The position numbers and the translations under genes are program-made. This document shows, piece by piece, positions 16,276 through 24,439 of a DNA stretch of 64,000 bases. Source of the DNA: PALSA-894 sp034669145 (lineage in GTDB: Bacteria > Pseudomonadota > Alphaproteobacteria > Rhizobiales > Xanthobacteraceae); assembly GCA_034669145.1 (NCBI GenBank), contig JAXDNY010000058.1, forward strand, positions 1 through 64,000, read 5' to 3'. The first letter of the stretch is position 1; every line of letters begins with the position of its first letter. Under the pieces are notes generated by a model. That model was not told the origin of the DNA. It was given only the letters and a program-made list of their open reading frames with translations, and made no database searches.

Positions 16276-18201
16276 CTATCGATGATGGTGTTTCGAATGG
16301 TGCTCGGAACTTGGCGACCCGTGCCGACCGGGGTCGATCACCCGGATAAGTCCCATCATCCCTTTGTCTTCGTGACCGAGAATGTGGCAGTGAAAGACGA
16401 ATTCGCCCGAGATGTTTCTGCGAAAACGCATCAGTAACCGCACTTTGCCGGGCGTCACCGGCTCGTTTGGCGACCAGTTTGCATCCGGCAAAGCCACCGG
16501 CACGTTGATCGTATCCAGCATCCGGCCTTGGACAAATTTGTCGTCACTTTCGAGTACGCGGAAATGCAGTTGATGAATGTGGAAGTTATGGAGCTCATGC
16601 GTGAAGTTGAGGATGGTCCATTCCTCGACGCTGTCGGGCTCGACCTCCACCACCGATGAGGGACTGCCCCCCATCGGATACGGCTCGATGATCGCATCCG
16701 GCCGCGACACCTCAGTGATGTAGAAATCCGTCTTGCTGCTTTTCGCCCGCTGATATTCGGTGAACGCGAAGGTCCGCCGGCGCACGGGTGCTGTTGCGGG
16801 CGAAACCTCATCGGCAGGCTGAGGTGTCGTCCGTGGCGGAACCGATGCCAGCCCGGCTGGGACAGTTGAGGAAGTTGTCTCGATCCTCACAGCGAGCAAG
16901 TCGCGCGCCGGCATGAGGTCTCCCGCGCAACCCGTCTCCACTGCCTCGCTGCGCAGGACGACACGATGGTGCGTGGCCGGCGCATCGAGCTTGATGTTGA
17001 ATTCAAGCCGCCCGGCGGGCGGCACCATGATCGGGCCCGTGCTCGTTTGCGTTTCGGCAAACGGCACACCATCGAGGCCCACAATCTCGATCGGAATGCT
17101 TTGAGCGGTGCCGGAGTTGTCGATGTCAACGAGATGCACCCGAATATAAGTGTCGGCCGCGGCGTTGACGAGACGCCAAAGCTCTTTGCGGCCAGCGCCA
17201 ACGCCGATCTCCGGCACCGCGCCGGCCGGGTTGAGGGCATCGCGGATCGAAATTCCGTTGATGCTGAGGAATGTTTCCTGATCCGGCGCCGAGCATTGAA
17301 TTTGCGCCGCTGTGTCGATGCACTTGCCGAATGCGCACTGCGGTAAGTGGGTCCCGATTCCAGACGCCGCGTCCACGGGCGGCGGCGCCGGCTTCGAATG
17401 GTGGCCGCCGGCAGTGGGACGATTCGTCGGTGGGGTCGGAGCCGCCGCGTGTTCGGGCTCCGGTGCGGGATGGTCGCGCACGATCAGGATTCTATCCGGC
17501 ATCGCGCGCTGCCGCCGTGCATCGTCACCGGCATCCTCGACCACGATTGCGCCGGACAATCCGAGCAGCGTCTGCGCTTCGCTCTCGCCGTGAAAGTGCG
17601 TGTGATACCAGTAGAGCCCGCGCGGGTGATCATCCGGGACGGCGATCTCGTAGGCGCTCTGGCACGCACCCGGCGACGCTTGTCCTTCGGGCGTGAAGTA
17701 CGTGGTGACGACATCATCCCCAGGCGCGGTGGATGGACCGCACGGCACCGCCTTCACCTCCAGCCCATGGAAGTGCAAATTGGTATTGCCGGTCGGCTCA
17801 TGATAGGCGCCAGGCACAACGGCGAAATATCCCGGCGCGCCGGCAACGCCGGGAAAGCCGGTGGCGTGGCCGGGTGGTGTCGTCTTTCGCAGAACTGACG
17901 CGTCATTGATGCGATTGAACAAGCGGACGCGGAGAATCTCACCGGGACGTACGCGAATCGTCGGCGCTATCCCCACCCGATCGCCGTTGGTGCGATCGAC
18001 AAAACAAAGCCGATTCCCATCCTGACGCGCTTCAAGCTCGATCGTCTGAATTCTCCCGCTCGCGCGGGCCATTTCAGGCGGATTCTCAAGCACCGTCGGT
18101 GTGGGGCCGCACCCCGATGACATCGGCATCGGAGGCGCCGCAGAACCGCTCGACGGCCACGCGGCCAGTCCCAACAGCAGGACGAAGGAGATCGCGCGCA
18201 T
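16276..18201 (-). CDS. Multicopper oxidase, exported, with His-rich linker and tail
   Basis: The protein has 641 residues with a Sec signal peptide (1-22). The copper ligands are complete: HFHG (143-146), HTHFHG (200-205), HNFHIHQLHF (538-547) and HCHILGHEDKGMM (604-616), which binds the type 1 copper and the trinuclear centre. The axial position after the last His is Met. Unusual extras are a Pro/His-rich linker (about 244-278, HHSKPAPPP) and a C-terminal tail ending EHHSKHHHR. It oxidises metals or phenolics with O2 in the periplasm; the substrate is unknown. ATG 18201 follows AAAGGAT; a GTG directly before it is an alternative. Confidence 0.92.
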   Translation of the reverse strand: MRAISFVLLLGLAAWPSSGSAAPPMPMSSGCGPTPTVLENPPEMARASGRIQTIELEARQDGNRLCFVDRTNGDRVGIAPTIRVRPGEILRVRLFNRINDASVLRKTTPPGHATGFPGVAGAPGYFAVVPGAYHEPTGNTNLHFHGLEVKAVPCGPSTAPGDDVVTTYFTPEGQASPGACQSAYEIAVPDDHPRGLYWYHTHFHGESEAQTLLGLSGAIVVEDAGDDARRQRAMPDRILIVRDHPAPEPEHAAAPTPPTNRPTAGGHHSKPAPPPVDAASGIGTHLPQCAFGKCIDTAAQIQCSAPDQETFLSINGISIRDALNPAGAVPEIGVGAGRKELWRLVNAAADTYIRVHLVDIDNSGTAQSIPIEIVGLDGVPFAETQTSTGPIMVPPAGRLEFNIKLDAPATHHRVVLRSEAVETGCAGDLMPARDLLAVRIETTSSTVPAGLASVPPRTTPQPADEVSPATAPVRRRTFAFTEYQRAKSSKTDFYITEVSRPDAIIEPYPMGGSPSSVVEVEPDSVEEWTILNFTHELHNFHIHQLHFRVLESDDKFVQGRMLDTINVPVALPDANWSPNEPVTPGKVRLLMRFRRNISGEFVFHCHILGHEDKGMMGLIRVIDPGRHGSPSSEHHSKHHHR

Positions 18202-18233
18202 CACCTATCCTTTGGCAGGACGCGACCGCCGCC

Positions 18234-19259
18234 TCAGGCGGCGATGCTGCGCGCGGGCGGCGCCATGAATTCCGGGCCGACCGGATCGGCGATTGTCTCG
18301 CGCAGGATGCGATCGATCTCGGCCTTGGCGGAGGCATCGAGCTGCCAACCTGTCACCTCGTCGACCGGCAGCAATTGATGAGGATGACGGGCGCCCCATA
18401 GTGCCGTGGTGATGCCTTGATCGAGCATCCAGCGCACCGCGAGGTGAATTACGCGTTTGCCGAAGCGTTGAGCGAGTTGATCGAGCCGTTGGACCGCCGC
18501 GAGATACTGCGCGAACCGAGGCTCACGGAATTTTGGATCGTTGCGCCGCAAATCGTCTCCATCGAAAACGGTGTCGGGCCGCATGCGTCCGGACAGCAGG
18601 CCGCGGCACAGCGCGCCATACCCCAACATGGCAATTCGGTTTTTCGCGCAGTAAGGCAGCAAGTCGGCTTCGATTCCGCGCTCGAACAGATTGTACGGCG
18701 GCTGCAGCACATGCAGCGGGGCGACGCGGCGGAACCGGTCCATCTGGGCGACCGAGAAATTGCTCACTCCGATGGCGCGGATCGTTCCCCGCCGGAACAG
18801 CGTGAGCATCGCGTCCGCGGTTTCCTCGATCGGCGTCAACGGATCGGGCCAGTGGACCTGGTAGATGTCGATGTAATCGGTGCGAAGCCTGCGCAGCGAG
18901 TCCGCGACCTCCTGCATGATCCGGGCGCGGCTGGCATTGCGGAATACCTTTCCGCTTTGCCACTCGAGGCCGGTCTTGGTGGCAATGACGACGCGCGAGC
19001 GCAGTTTGGCCTCGGCGATTGCCTTGCCGACAATTTCCTCGGAACGGCCGAAGCCATAGACCGGCGCCGTGTCGATGACGTTGATGCCGTGGTCGACCGC
19101 GGCGCGGATCGTTGCGACCGATTCCGCCTCATCGGTTCCGCCCCACATCCATCCGCCGATCGCCCAAGTGCCGATTGCGACGCGCGACACCTTGAGCGAC
19201 GTGCCGGGAACCTCGGCAAGGTCCATGGGAGTTTTGATTGCGCCGGCTTGAATGGTCAT
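18234..19259 (-). CDS. Aldo/keto reductase
   Basis: The protein has 341 residues and is an NADPH-dependent carbonyl reductase of the AKR fold. The catalytic tetrad is visible as Asp63 and Tyr68 (DTAPVY), Lys95 (ATKTG) and His136 (VHWPDP). The length and GFGRSEE context resemble the Kv-beta/YajO-like bacterial branch. ATG 19259 overlaps the stop of the preceding dehydrogenase by four bases and has GGAAGAGG upstream, so the two are translationally coupled. The substrate is not predictable. It ends 32 bases upstream of the multicopper oxidase start, so these may share a transcript. Confidence 0.93.
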   Translation of the reverse strand: MTIQAGAIKTPMDLAEVPGTSLKVSRVAIGTWAIGGWMWGGTDEAESVATIRAAVDHGINVIDTAPVYGFGRSEEIVGKAIAEAKLRSRVVIATKTGLEWQSGKVFRNASRARIMQEVADSLRRLRTDYIDIYQVHWPDPLTPIEETADAMLTLFRRGTIRAIGVSNFSVAQMDRFRRVAPLHVLQPPYNLFERGIEADLLPYCAKNRIAMLGYGALCRGLLSGRMRPDTVFDGDDLRRNDPKFREPRFAQYLAAVQRLDQLAQRFGKRVIHLAVRWMLDQGITTALWGARHPHQLLPVDEVTGWQLDASAKAEIDRILRETIADPVGPEFMAPPARSIAA

Positions 19260-20293
19260 GATCCTCTTCCTTGCGTGCTCGCAGTCTCGAATTGCGCGGC
19301 TGGTGCGACGAGCTGAAGTCCCGCTTCCTCGGCGGCGATCAGGCCGAGCGCCGTCCAATCGAGCTCCGCATAGCCGCGTGCGATTCCGGTAATCAGGCGA
19401 TCCCGCACCACGCCGACCGATGGCATCGGAGCGCTTGCGCGCTCACCTTCGGCCAGTGTCAGGCGCACATCCTTGAGCGCCAGTGGAATGACGAAGCCCG
19501 CCGCATAACTCTGCGCGAGGATCTTGTCGCCGTAGATTCTATGCGCCCGCCCGCCGAACATCGTACCTGTCATGATGTCGACGAACGGCTTTGGATCGAA
19601 CCCTCGTTTCAGCAGCAGTGCGACGGCTTCGCCGAGCATTTCCAGCGCGGTTGCGGTCATCATGTTGCCGAGCAACTTGACGAGGTTCGCGTATGCGGGT
19701 TCGGGACCGAGCACGAAGGTCCGTTGCCCGATGCGGTCGAGCAGCGGCTTGCAGCGCTCCACATCGGCCGACGCGCCGGCCGTGATAATGAACAGCTCAC
19801 GCGCCGCGGCCGCGGCGGGGTTTCCGAAGACCGGCGCCGCCACGTAACCCTGCCCATGGCGCGCGTGTTCGCGCGCGAGGTCAGAGGCGGCAGCCGTACT
19901 GATCGTGCTCATCGAGAGATGGATCGCGCCCTGCATCAATCCGGCGGCAAGGCCGCCGATGCCGAGATCGGCGCGCCCGAAAACAACCTCGCGAACGGCG
20001 GCATCGTCCGGCAGCATGCTGATGACGATGTCGCAGTCAAACAGATGAGTGAAATCGGTCGTGGGTTGGATACCGAGCGCCATGAGACTGTCGAAGCGAT
20101 CCGGACGGCGGACATAGGCAATCACCCGATATCCAGCTGCGGACAGATTCGCCGCCATGGCGCTTCCCATGTGACCCAGTCCGACGAAGCCGACCTTTCG
20201 CACAGGCGTGTCGCGGCTTGATCCGTCGCCCGTTCGCCGCTCGCTGGGCGCAGCTTCGGGCGTTGCGAAACCACTCGATTCGCTTTTGAACAT
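19256..20293 (-). CDS. 3-Hydroxyisobutyrate dehydrogenase-like NAD(P) oxidoreductase
   Basis: The protein has 345 residues. The N-terminal Rossmann motif GFVGLGHMG lies at 35-43 after a 30-residue extension, and the substrate loop SMSTIS (127-132) and catalytic Lys206 (NLVKLLGN) are conserved. The family reduces or oxidises beta-hydroxyacids such as hydroxyisobutyrate, tartronate or gamma-hydroxybutyrate. ATG 20293 has AGGA eight bases upstream; the frame extends 12 codons further without a better site. It is first in an operon with the aldo/keto reductase, which suggests a two-step aldehyde/hydroxyacid conversion. Confidence 0.9.
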   Translation of the reverse strand: MFKSESSGFATPEAAPSERRTGDGSSRDTPVRKVGFVGLGHMGSAMAANLSAAGYRVIAYVRRPDRFDSLMALGIQPTTDFTHLFDCDIVISMLPDDAAVREVVFGRADLGIGGLAAGLMQGAIHLSMSTISTAAASDLAREHARHGQGYVAAPVFGNPAAAAARELFIITAGASADVERCKPLLDRIGQRTFVLGPEPAYANLVKLLGNMMTATALEMLGEAVALLLKRGFDPKPFVDIMTGTMFGGRAHRIYGDKILAQSYAAGFVIPLALKDVRLTLAEGERASAPMPSVGVVRDRLITGIARGYAELDWTALGLIAAEEAGLQLVAPAAQFETASTQGRGS

Positions 20294-20494
20294 GAGGCGG
20301 TCCTGTTTGGATACGGGTGCACCGTGCACGGATCGCGGGACCCGGCCGGCGCACTGCGTGATCTAGCGATGACCCAAAGCCGCGCTTGTCGCGGCTTGTT
20401 GCGCCTGAAATGATCTTGCTGAGATCCTCCGCCCGAGCGGCGCAATCCTGACGTAGCTGGCGCCGCTCCGATGGCCGGAGATTCGGTAATTGTA

Positions 20495-20758
20495 CTACGG
20501 AGTATGAGTCTTCATGCGGCTATCAAGCCCTTCATGACCGTCTTGGTGGTGCGAGACAGGCGCGGATTGCATCGATGGAACCGGGGCAGGGTGCATAAGC
20601 TGCGGTGCGTTTCCATTTGGCATATAGCCGTAGACTTCGGGATCGGCGTAGTGCGGATAGCGATTGCTCATGTTTGGGTCGAAGCTCTGCGCGAACGCAG
20701 CATTACTTGTGACGGCGACGAGCGCCGCGGCGAGTGCGATTTTGGTTTTGGTGAGCAT
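20495..20758 (-). CDS. Small exported protein, FDPNxxNRYP motif (paralogue A)
   Basis: The protein has 87 residues. A signal peptide covers residues 1-23 (KIALAAALVAVTSNAAFAQ) and is followed directly by SFDPNMSNRYPHYADPE. The rest is Pro/His/Met-rich (QLMHPAPVPSMQSAPVSHH) and looks disordered. AAGGAG lies upstream of ATG 20758. It is a paralogue of the gene at 21033-21329: the signal peptide and the motif are shared while the tails differ. Similar small exported proteins are common in Bradyrhizobium relatives; their function is unknown to me. Confidence 0.8.
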   Translation of the reverse strand: MLTKTKIALAAALVAVTSNAAFAQSFDPNMSNRYPHYADPEVYGYMPNGNAPQLMHPAPVPSMQSAPVSHHQDGHEGLDSRMKTHTP

Positions 20759-20957
20759 TTTCTGACTCCTTCAGCGGGATTAGCAGACTAACCCCTACGG
20801 CGTACAGATGTACTCGGACTCTCCAGAATGATCATCACGACCAGTCGCGCACGTTCACGAAGCCGGTGTTGGAAGGCGATTCTCAAGCCGCAGCAGGAGA
20901 CCCGGCTCACACTGCTGGCTCTCGAGCAAAACACGTCGCACGCGGCCTAAACGGGAA

Positions 20958-20979
20958 ACAGCCGGCGCGGGCCGGCTGT
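20958..20979 (-). terminator. Perfect hairpin, probable terminator arm
   Basis: A nine-base perfect stem (ACAGCCGGC / GCCGGCTGT) encloses a GCGG loop. Read on the minus strand it lies 54 bases past the stop of the small exported protein gene at 21033 and is followed by TTCCCGTTT, a weak T tract. It is the second of two tandem hairpins. Confidence 0.6.
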
Positions 20980-20989
20980 CTTCTGGCTA

Positions 20990-21009
20990 ACCCGGTGTAG
21001 ACACCGGGT
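20990..21009 (-). terminator. Perfect hairpin directly after small exported protein gene
   Basis: ACCCGGTGT and ACACCGGGT form a perfect nine-base inverted repeat around AG (eight pairs with a TAGA loop). It lies 24 bases past the stop of the gene at 21033-21329 on the minus strand, where a transcription terminator or 3' stabilising structure is expected. There is no strong T tract after it; the second hairpin follows 11 bases later. Confidence 0.55.
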
Positions 21010-21032
21010 CTGCTATTGCTTGTGTGCGGCGA

Positions 21033-21329
21033 TTACCAGCCGCCGCCGCGAGACTGCGCCCAATCCTGGCCGTAGCTGGTGTCGCCCTGATTGCCGGGAA
21101 CGTTACGATTGTACTGCGGAGCGGCTTGTCCGTAGTCGAACGTCGCCTCCGGCTGGCTCAGCTGCACCGGTGCGGACTGGAGCATGCCGTCCGCAATCCG
21201 TTCACCGATCGGATCGGCGTAGGCCGGATAGCGGTTGGCAAGGTTCGGGTCAAAATCCTGCGCCAGCGCGACGGTGCTGGTCACAGCAACAAGGGTCGCA
21301 GCGAGTGCGATCTTGATCTTGGTAAACAT
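21033..21329 (-). CDS. Small exported protein, FDPNxxNRYP motif (paralogue B)
   Basis: The protein has 98 residues. Its signal peptide (KIALAATLVAVTSTVALAQ) is nearly identical to that of the gene at 20495, and the mature protein starts DFDPNLANRYPAYADP, the same motif. The tail is instead Gln/Gly/Asn-rich (YGQAAPQYNRNVPGNQG, ending RGGGW). GAGGAG precedes ATG 21329. The pair looks like a tandem duplication with strong conservation of the export signal and the first 17 mature residues only. The function is unknown. Confidence 0.8.
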   Translation of the reverse strand: MFTKIKIALAATLVAVTSTVALAQDFDPNLANRYPAYADPIGERIADGMLQSAPVQLSQPEATFDYGQAAPQYNRNVPGNQGDTSYGQDWAQSRGGGW

Positions 21330-21752
21330 GGTTCAACTCCTCGAAGTGAAGTGTACGGTTCATTTTTTTGAAGTCGTGTTCTTGCGACTCCGTTGCCGAG
21401 ACCGCGTGTCCCGGCGATAGACAACAGGTGGGAGCGAGACGGCGAATTCCCAATCACGAGCGCTCGCGTGCGATCACGAAAAACATGAATGAGTTGTGAT
21501 CGCGCGCGGCGATTTTGCTCGCGGGGCGCAACATGCAAATCACCTCGGCAAGATTGCACCAGCCGGAGCAAGAACGGTGGAGCGGACCAACGCGGACATC
21601 GGCGCCGCATCGCCGAAAGTCTAACTGTGGGCCAGGAGCGGAGCTCCGCCATTCCAGTATTGAGCGCACTCCGAAACGTGATCTAATGCCCGCGGGGTCC
21701 GAAAAGGCCCAATGGCTCGCGCGGAATTTCCTCCTTCAGGCAGGGAACTGTC
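21330..21752. other. 423-base divergent intergenic region
   Basis: No gene is supported here. Short frames exist on both strands but lack ribosome sites, family likeness and consistent coding pattern. It must hold the promoter of the small exported protein (minus) and of the long importer/catabolic operon (plus). A 12-base perfect palindrome GCGGAGCTCCGC lies at 21638-21649 and could be an operator for a dimeric regulator. Confidence 0.5.
21660..21689 (+). promoter_or_regulatory. Possible sigma-70-like promoter of the importer/catabolic operon
   Basis: TTGAGC (21660-21665) is followed after 18 bases by TAATGC (21684-21689), about 63 bases before the ATG at 21753. The match to the -35 box is fair and to the -10 box weak, so this is only a candidate. 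Confidence 0.22.
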
Positions 21753-22772
21753 ATGGCCCATCTTGATCGGCGCAATTTCTTGAAGGCTTCGGGTGCGGCA
21801 GCAGCCACCGCTGTCCTCAGCGTTGATGCGCACAGCCAAGCAAAGCCCGTTGTCAACATGCAGCTCGGCTGGCTCCTCTCGGGGAACCAGATAGGCGAGG
21901 TGTGCGCCAAATCTCTTGGCTACTATGAGCAGGAAGGCATCGAGATGCGCTTCCAGGCCGGTGGCCCGAACATCGATGGTGTGGCGGTGGTCGCGGCCGG
22001 GCGCTTCGAGGTCGGGCAGGTCTCGTCCAGCCCGTCGTTGATGCTAGCCGCCTCGCAGGACATCCCGGTCGTGTGCTTTGCGGCCGGCGCCCAGGAGCAT
22101 CCGTACGCGTTCTTTTCGCTGAAGAGGAATCCGATCCGCGAGCCGAAGGACCTCATCGGCAAGAAGGTCGGCATCCAGGCGACCGGCATCATCCTGTTGC
22201 GCGCGCTGCTCGCCAAGAACAAGATTCCCGAGAAAGACGTACAGATCGTCACCATCGGCGCCGACATGTCGCCCGTGCTCACCGGCCAGGTCGACTGCGT
22301 CACCGGTTGGCTGACGAACACCAGCGCCATGAAGGTGCTCAGCGCCGACATGGTCTCGATGCGGCTGTGGGATACCGGCGTGAAGCTCTATGCGCTGCCG
22401 TATTACGCGACCGCCAACACCATCAAGACGCGCGGCGACGTTCTGGCGAAATACCTGCGCGCCTCGGCGAAAGGCTGGGGGTTCGCCTACCAGCCGGCCA
22501 ATCGCGACAAGGCGGTGGAGATGCTGGTCAAGGAATTTCCCAATCTCAACGCCAAGGACGAAACCGAGGCGCTCGAAGCGATGCTGCGCTTCTCGTTCTC
22601 GCCGCGCACCGCCGCGGAAGGCTGGGGCACGATGGATCCGGCGATCTGGCAGGATCAGATCAGCCTCTATGCGGAGCTCGGTCAGTTTTCCAAGCGCGTG
22701 CCGAAACTGGAGGAAGTCATGACCCTCGACATCCTCAAGATGACCGCCGACAGCCGGCCGAAGATCGGCTGA
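21753..22772 (+). CDS. ABC importer substrate-binding protein, NMT1/THI5-like, Tat-exported
   Basis: The protein has 339 residues. It opens with a Tat signal (DRRNFLKASGAAAA, cleavage near residue 29) and then the NMT1/SsuA-like fold (MQLGWLLSGNQIGEVCAKSL). The family binds thiamine precursors, taurine, nitrate, sulfonates or aromatic acids, so the ligand is not predictable. GGCAGGGA lies eight bases before ATG 21753. It is the first gene of a seven-gene operon running to 28061 and is followed three bases later by its ATPase. Confidence 0.92.
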   Translation: MAHLDRRNFLKASGAAAATAVLSVDAHSQAKPVVNMQLGWLLSGNQIGEVCAKSLGYYEQEGIEMRFQAGGPNIDGVAVVAAGRFEVGQVSSSPSLMLAASQDIPVVCFAAGAQEHPYAFFSLKRNPIREPKDLIGKKVGIQATGIILLRALLAKNKIPEKDVQIVTIGADMSPVLTGQVDCVTGWLTNTSAMKVLSADMVSMRLWDTGVKLYALPYYATANTIKTRGDVLAKYLRASAKGWGFAYQPANRDKAVEMLVKEFPNLNAKDETEALEAMLRFSFSPRTAAEGWGTMDPAIWQDQISLYAELGQFSKRVPKLEEVMTLDILKMTADSRPKIG

Positions 22773-22775
22773 GTC

Positions 22776-23603
22776 ATGCTTGCCCGGGACGCGGTCGCGC
22801 CTGCGGTATCCTCGCCAGCCGTCATGGCCGACGCGAGCGCAGTTGCGTGCCGCAACGTCTCGATGCGCTTTATCACCGACCGGCGCACCGTTACGGCGCT
22901 GGAGAACGTTTCGTTCTCGGTGGAGCTCGGCGGTTTGTTGAGCCTGCTCGGGCCGTCCGGCTGCGGCAAGTCGACCTTGCTGCGCGTGGTCGCCGACTTG
23001 ATTGCGCCGACAGCTGGGCAAGTATCGGTCTTCGGCATGTCGCCGCAGGAAGCGCGGCAGAAGCGATCGCTCGGCTTCGTGTTCCAGGACGCCGCACTGC
23101 TGCCCTGGCGCACGGCCTTGCAGAATGTCGAACTGCCGGCCGAGGTCGGCGGCTTTGCCGGCCTTCCCCCGGGCGCTCCCACGCCGCGCGAACTCTTGAA
23201 GCTCGTCGGCCTTGAGGGTTGGGAGCAAAGTTTCCCGCACGAGCTTTCCGGGGGTATGCGCCAGCGTGTCTCGATCGCGCGTGCGCTGCTCGGCGGTCCG
23301 CGCTTGCTGCTGATGGATGAGCCGTTCGGCGCGCTCGACGAAATCACACGCGACCGGCTCAACGAGGAGTTGCGCCGCATCTGGCAGGAGACCGGCACCA
23401 CCATCCTGTTCGTGACCCATTCGGTCTACGAGGCGATGTACCTCGGCGAGGAGGTGTTGGTTATGTCGGCCAATCCCGGCCGGGTAAGCGAGATCGTATC
23501 CATCGACCTGCCGCGCGAGCGCGACCTCTCGATCCGCGAGACCGAACCGTTCACCCGCATCGCCGCAAAGCTGCGCGGCCTGCTCGGCCGAGGCGTGCCA
23601 TGA
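22776..23603 (+). CDS. ABC importer ATPase (SsuB/TauB-type)
   Basis: The protein has 275 residues. The Walker A motif GPSGCGKST is at 59-67, the Q-loop is in FVFQDAALLPW, the signature is LSGGMRQRVSIARAL, Walker B is LLLMDEPFGALDE, and the switch His is in FVTHS. The LLPW and PFGALDE wording is typical of nitrate/sulfonate/taurine-type importers. It powers the permease encoded next, which it overlaps by four bases. It has about 20 extra residues before the core domain. Confidence 0.95.
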   Translation: MLARDAVAPAVSSPAVMADASAVACRNVSMRFITDRRTVTALENVSFSVELGGLLSLLGPSGCGKSTLLRVVADLIAPTAGQVSVFGMSPQEARQKRSLGFVFQDAALLPWRTALQNVELPAEVGGFAGLPPGAPTPRELLKLVGLEGWEQSFPHELSGGMRQRVSIARALLGGPRLLLMDEPFGALDEITRDRLNEELRRIWQETGTTILFVTHSVYEAMYLGEEVLVMSANPGRVSEIVSIDLPRERDLSIRETEPFTRIAAKLRGLLGRGVP

Positions 23604-24427
23604 CGGCGTCCGATCTTGCGCCCGATCTTGCCGATGCCGCCGATGCCGACTATTATCGGGCGCGCCAGCGCGCGATCTGGCGCCGGCGTCTGCTGCCTGC
23701 GGTCGGGATCGCGACCGTGCTCATTCTCTGGGCCGCAGCGGTCTACGTCTTCAATGTGCCACCGTTCATCGCGCCGTCGCCTTTGCTGGTCGTCACGACG
23801 CTCTATGCCAAGTTTCCCATACTGATCGCCAATCTCATCCCGACCGCGATCGAGGCAGTGTCCGGCTTCCTGCTCGGCAATCTCACCGCCATCGTGATCG
23901 CCACGGTCTTCGTGCATAAGAAAACCATGGAGGAAGCATTCTTCCCGATCGTCGTGATCGTCAACACGATTCCCGTGGTCGCCAAGGCGCCGATCCTGGT
24001 GCTCCTGCTCGGCAACGGCATGGAGCCGAAGATCGCCATCGCGGCGCTGATCTGCTTCTTCCCGACGCTCGTGAACATGGTGCGCGGTTTGGAGTCGGTA
24101 AACCCGCAGGCGATGGAGCTGATGCGCGTGCTGTCCGCCTCCAAGAGCGAGGTGTTCTTCAAGCTGCGTCTCTACAACTCGCTGCCGTATCTATTCTCGG
24201 CGCTGAAGATCGCGGCGTCTACGGCAGTCATCGGCGCGATCGTTGGCGAATGGATCGGCTCGACCTACGGCATCGGCGCGCTGATCATCCAGGCGATGTA
24301 CAATTTCGATTCGGCCATGCTTTATGCGACCGTGATCGTCGGTTCGGTGTTCTCGGTTGCGTTCTTCCTAGTGATCTCGTTCGCCGAACGGATGATCGTG
24401 CGCTGGCAGGCGCCGGTCGTGCATTGA
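23600..24427 (+). CDS. ABC importer permease (SsuC/TauC-type)
   Basis: The protein has 275 residues and about six transmembrane helices after a 30-residue cytoplasmic head. The EAA-type loop that contacts the ATPase is visible as ELMRVLSASKSEVFFKLRL. The ATG overlaps the ATPase stop as ATGA. It completes the importer of this operon; the ends of helices 5-6 read GEWIGSTYGIGALIIQA, as usual for the family. Confidence 0.94.
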   Translation: MTASDLAPDLADAADADYYRARQRAIWRRRLLPAVGIATVLILWAAAVYVFNVPPFIAPSPLLVVTTLYAKFPILIANLIPTAIEAVSGFLLGNLTAIVIATVFVHKKTMEEAFFPIVVIVNTIPVVAKAPILVLLLGNGMEPKIAIAALICFFPTLVNMVRGLESVNPQAMELMRVLSASKSEVFFKLRLYNSLPYLFSALKIAASTAVIGAIVGEWIGSTYGIGALIIQAMYNFDSAMLYATVIVGSVFSVAFFLVISFAERMIVRWQAPVVH

Positions 24428-24439
24428 AAGGGCCACGCA

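Noticed and set aside
21454..21669. Minus-strand frame of 71 residues in the large intergenic gap
   Set aside because: No ribosome site, no signal or domain, and it sits in the region expected to hold promoters.
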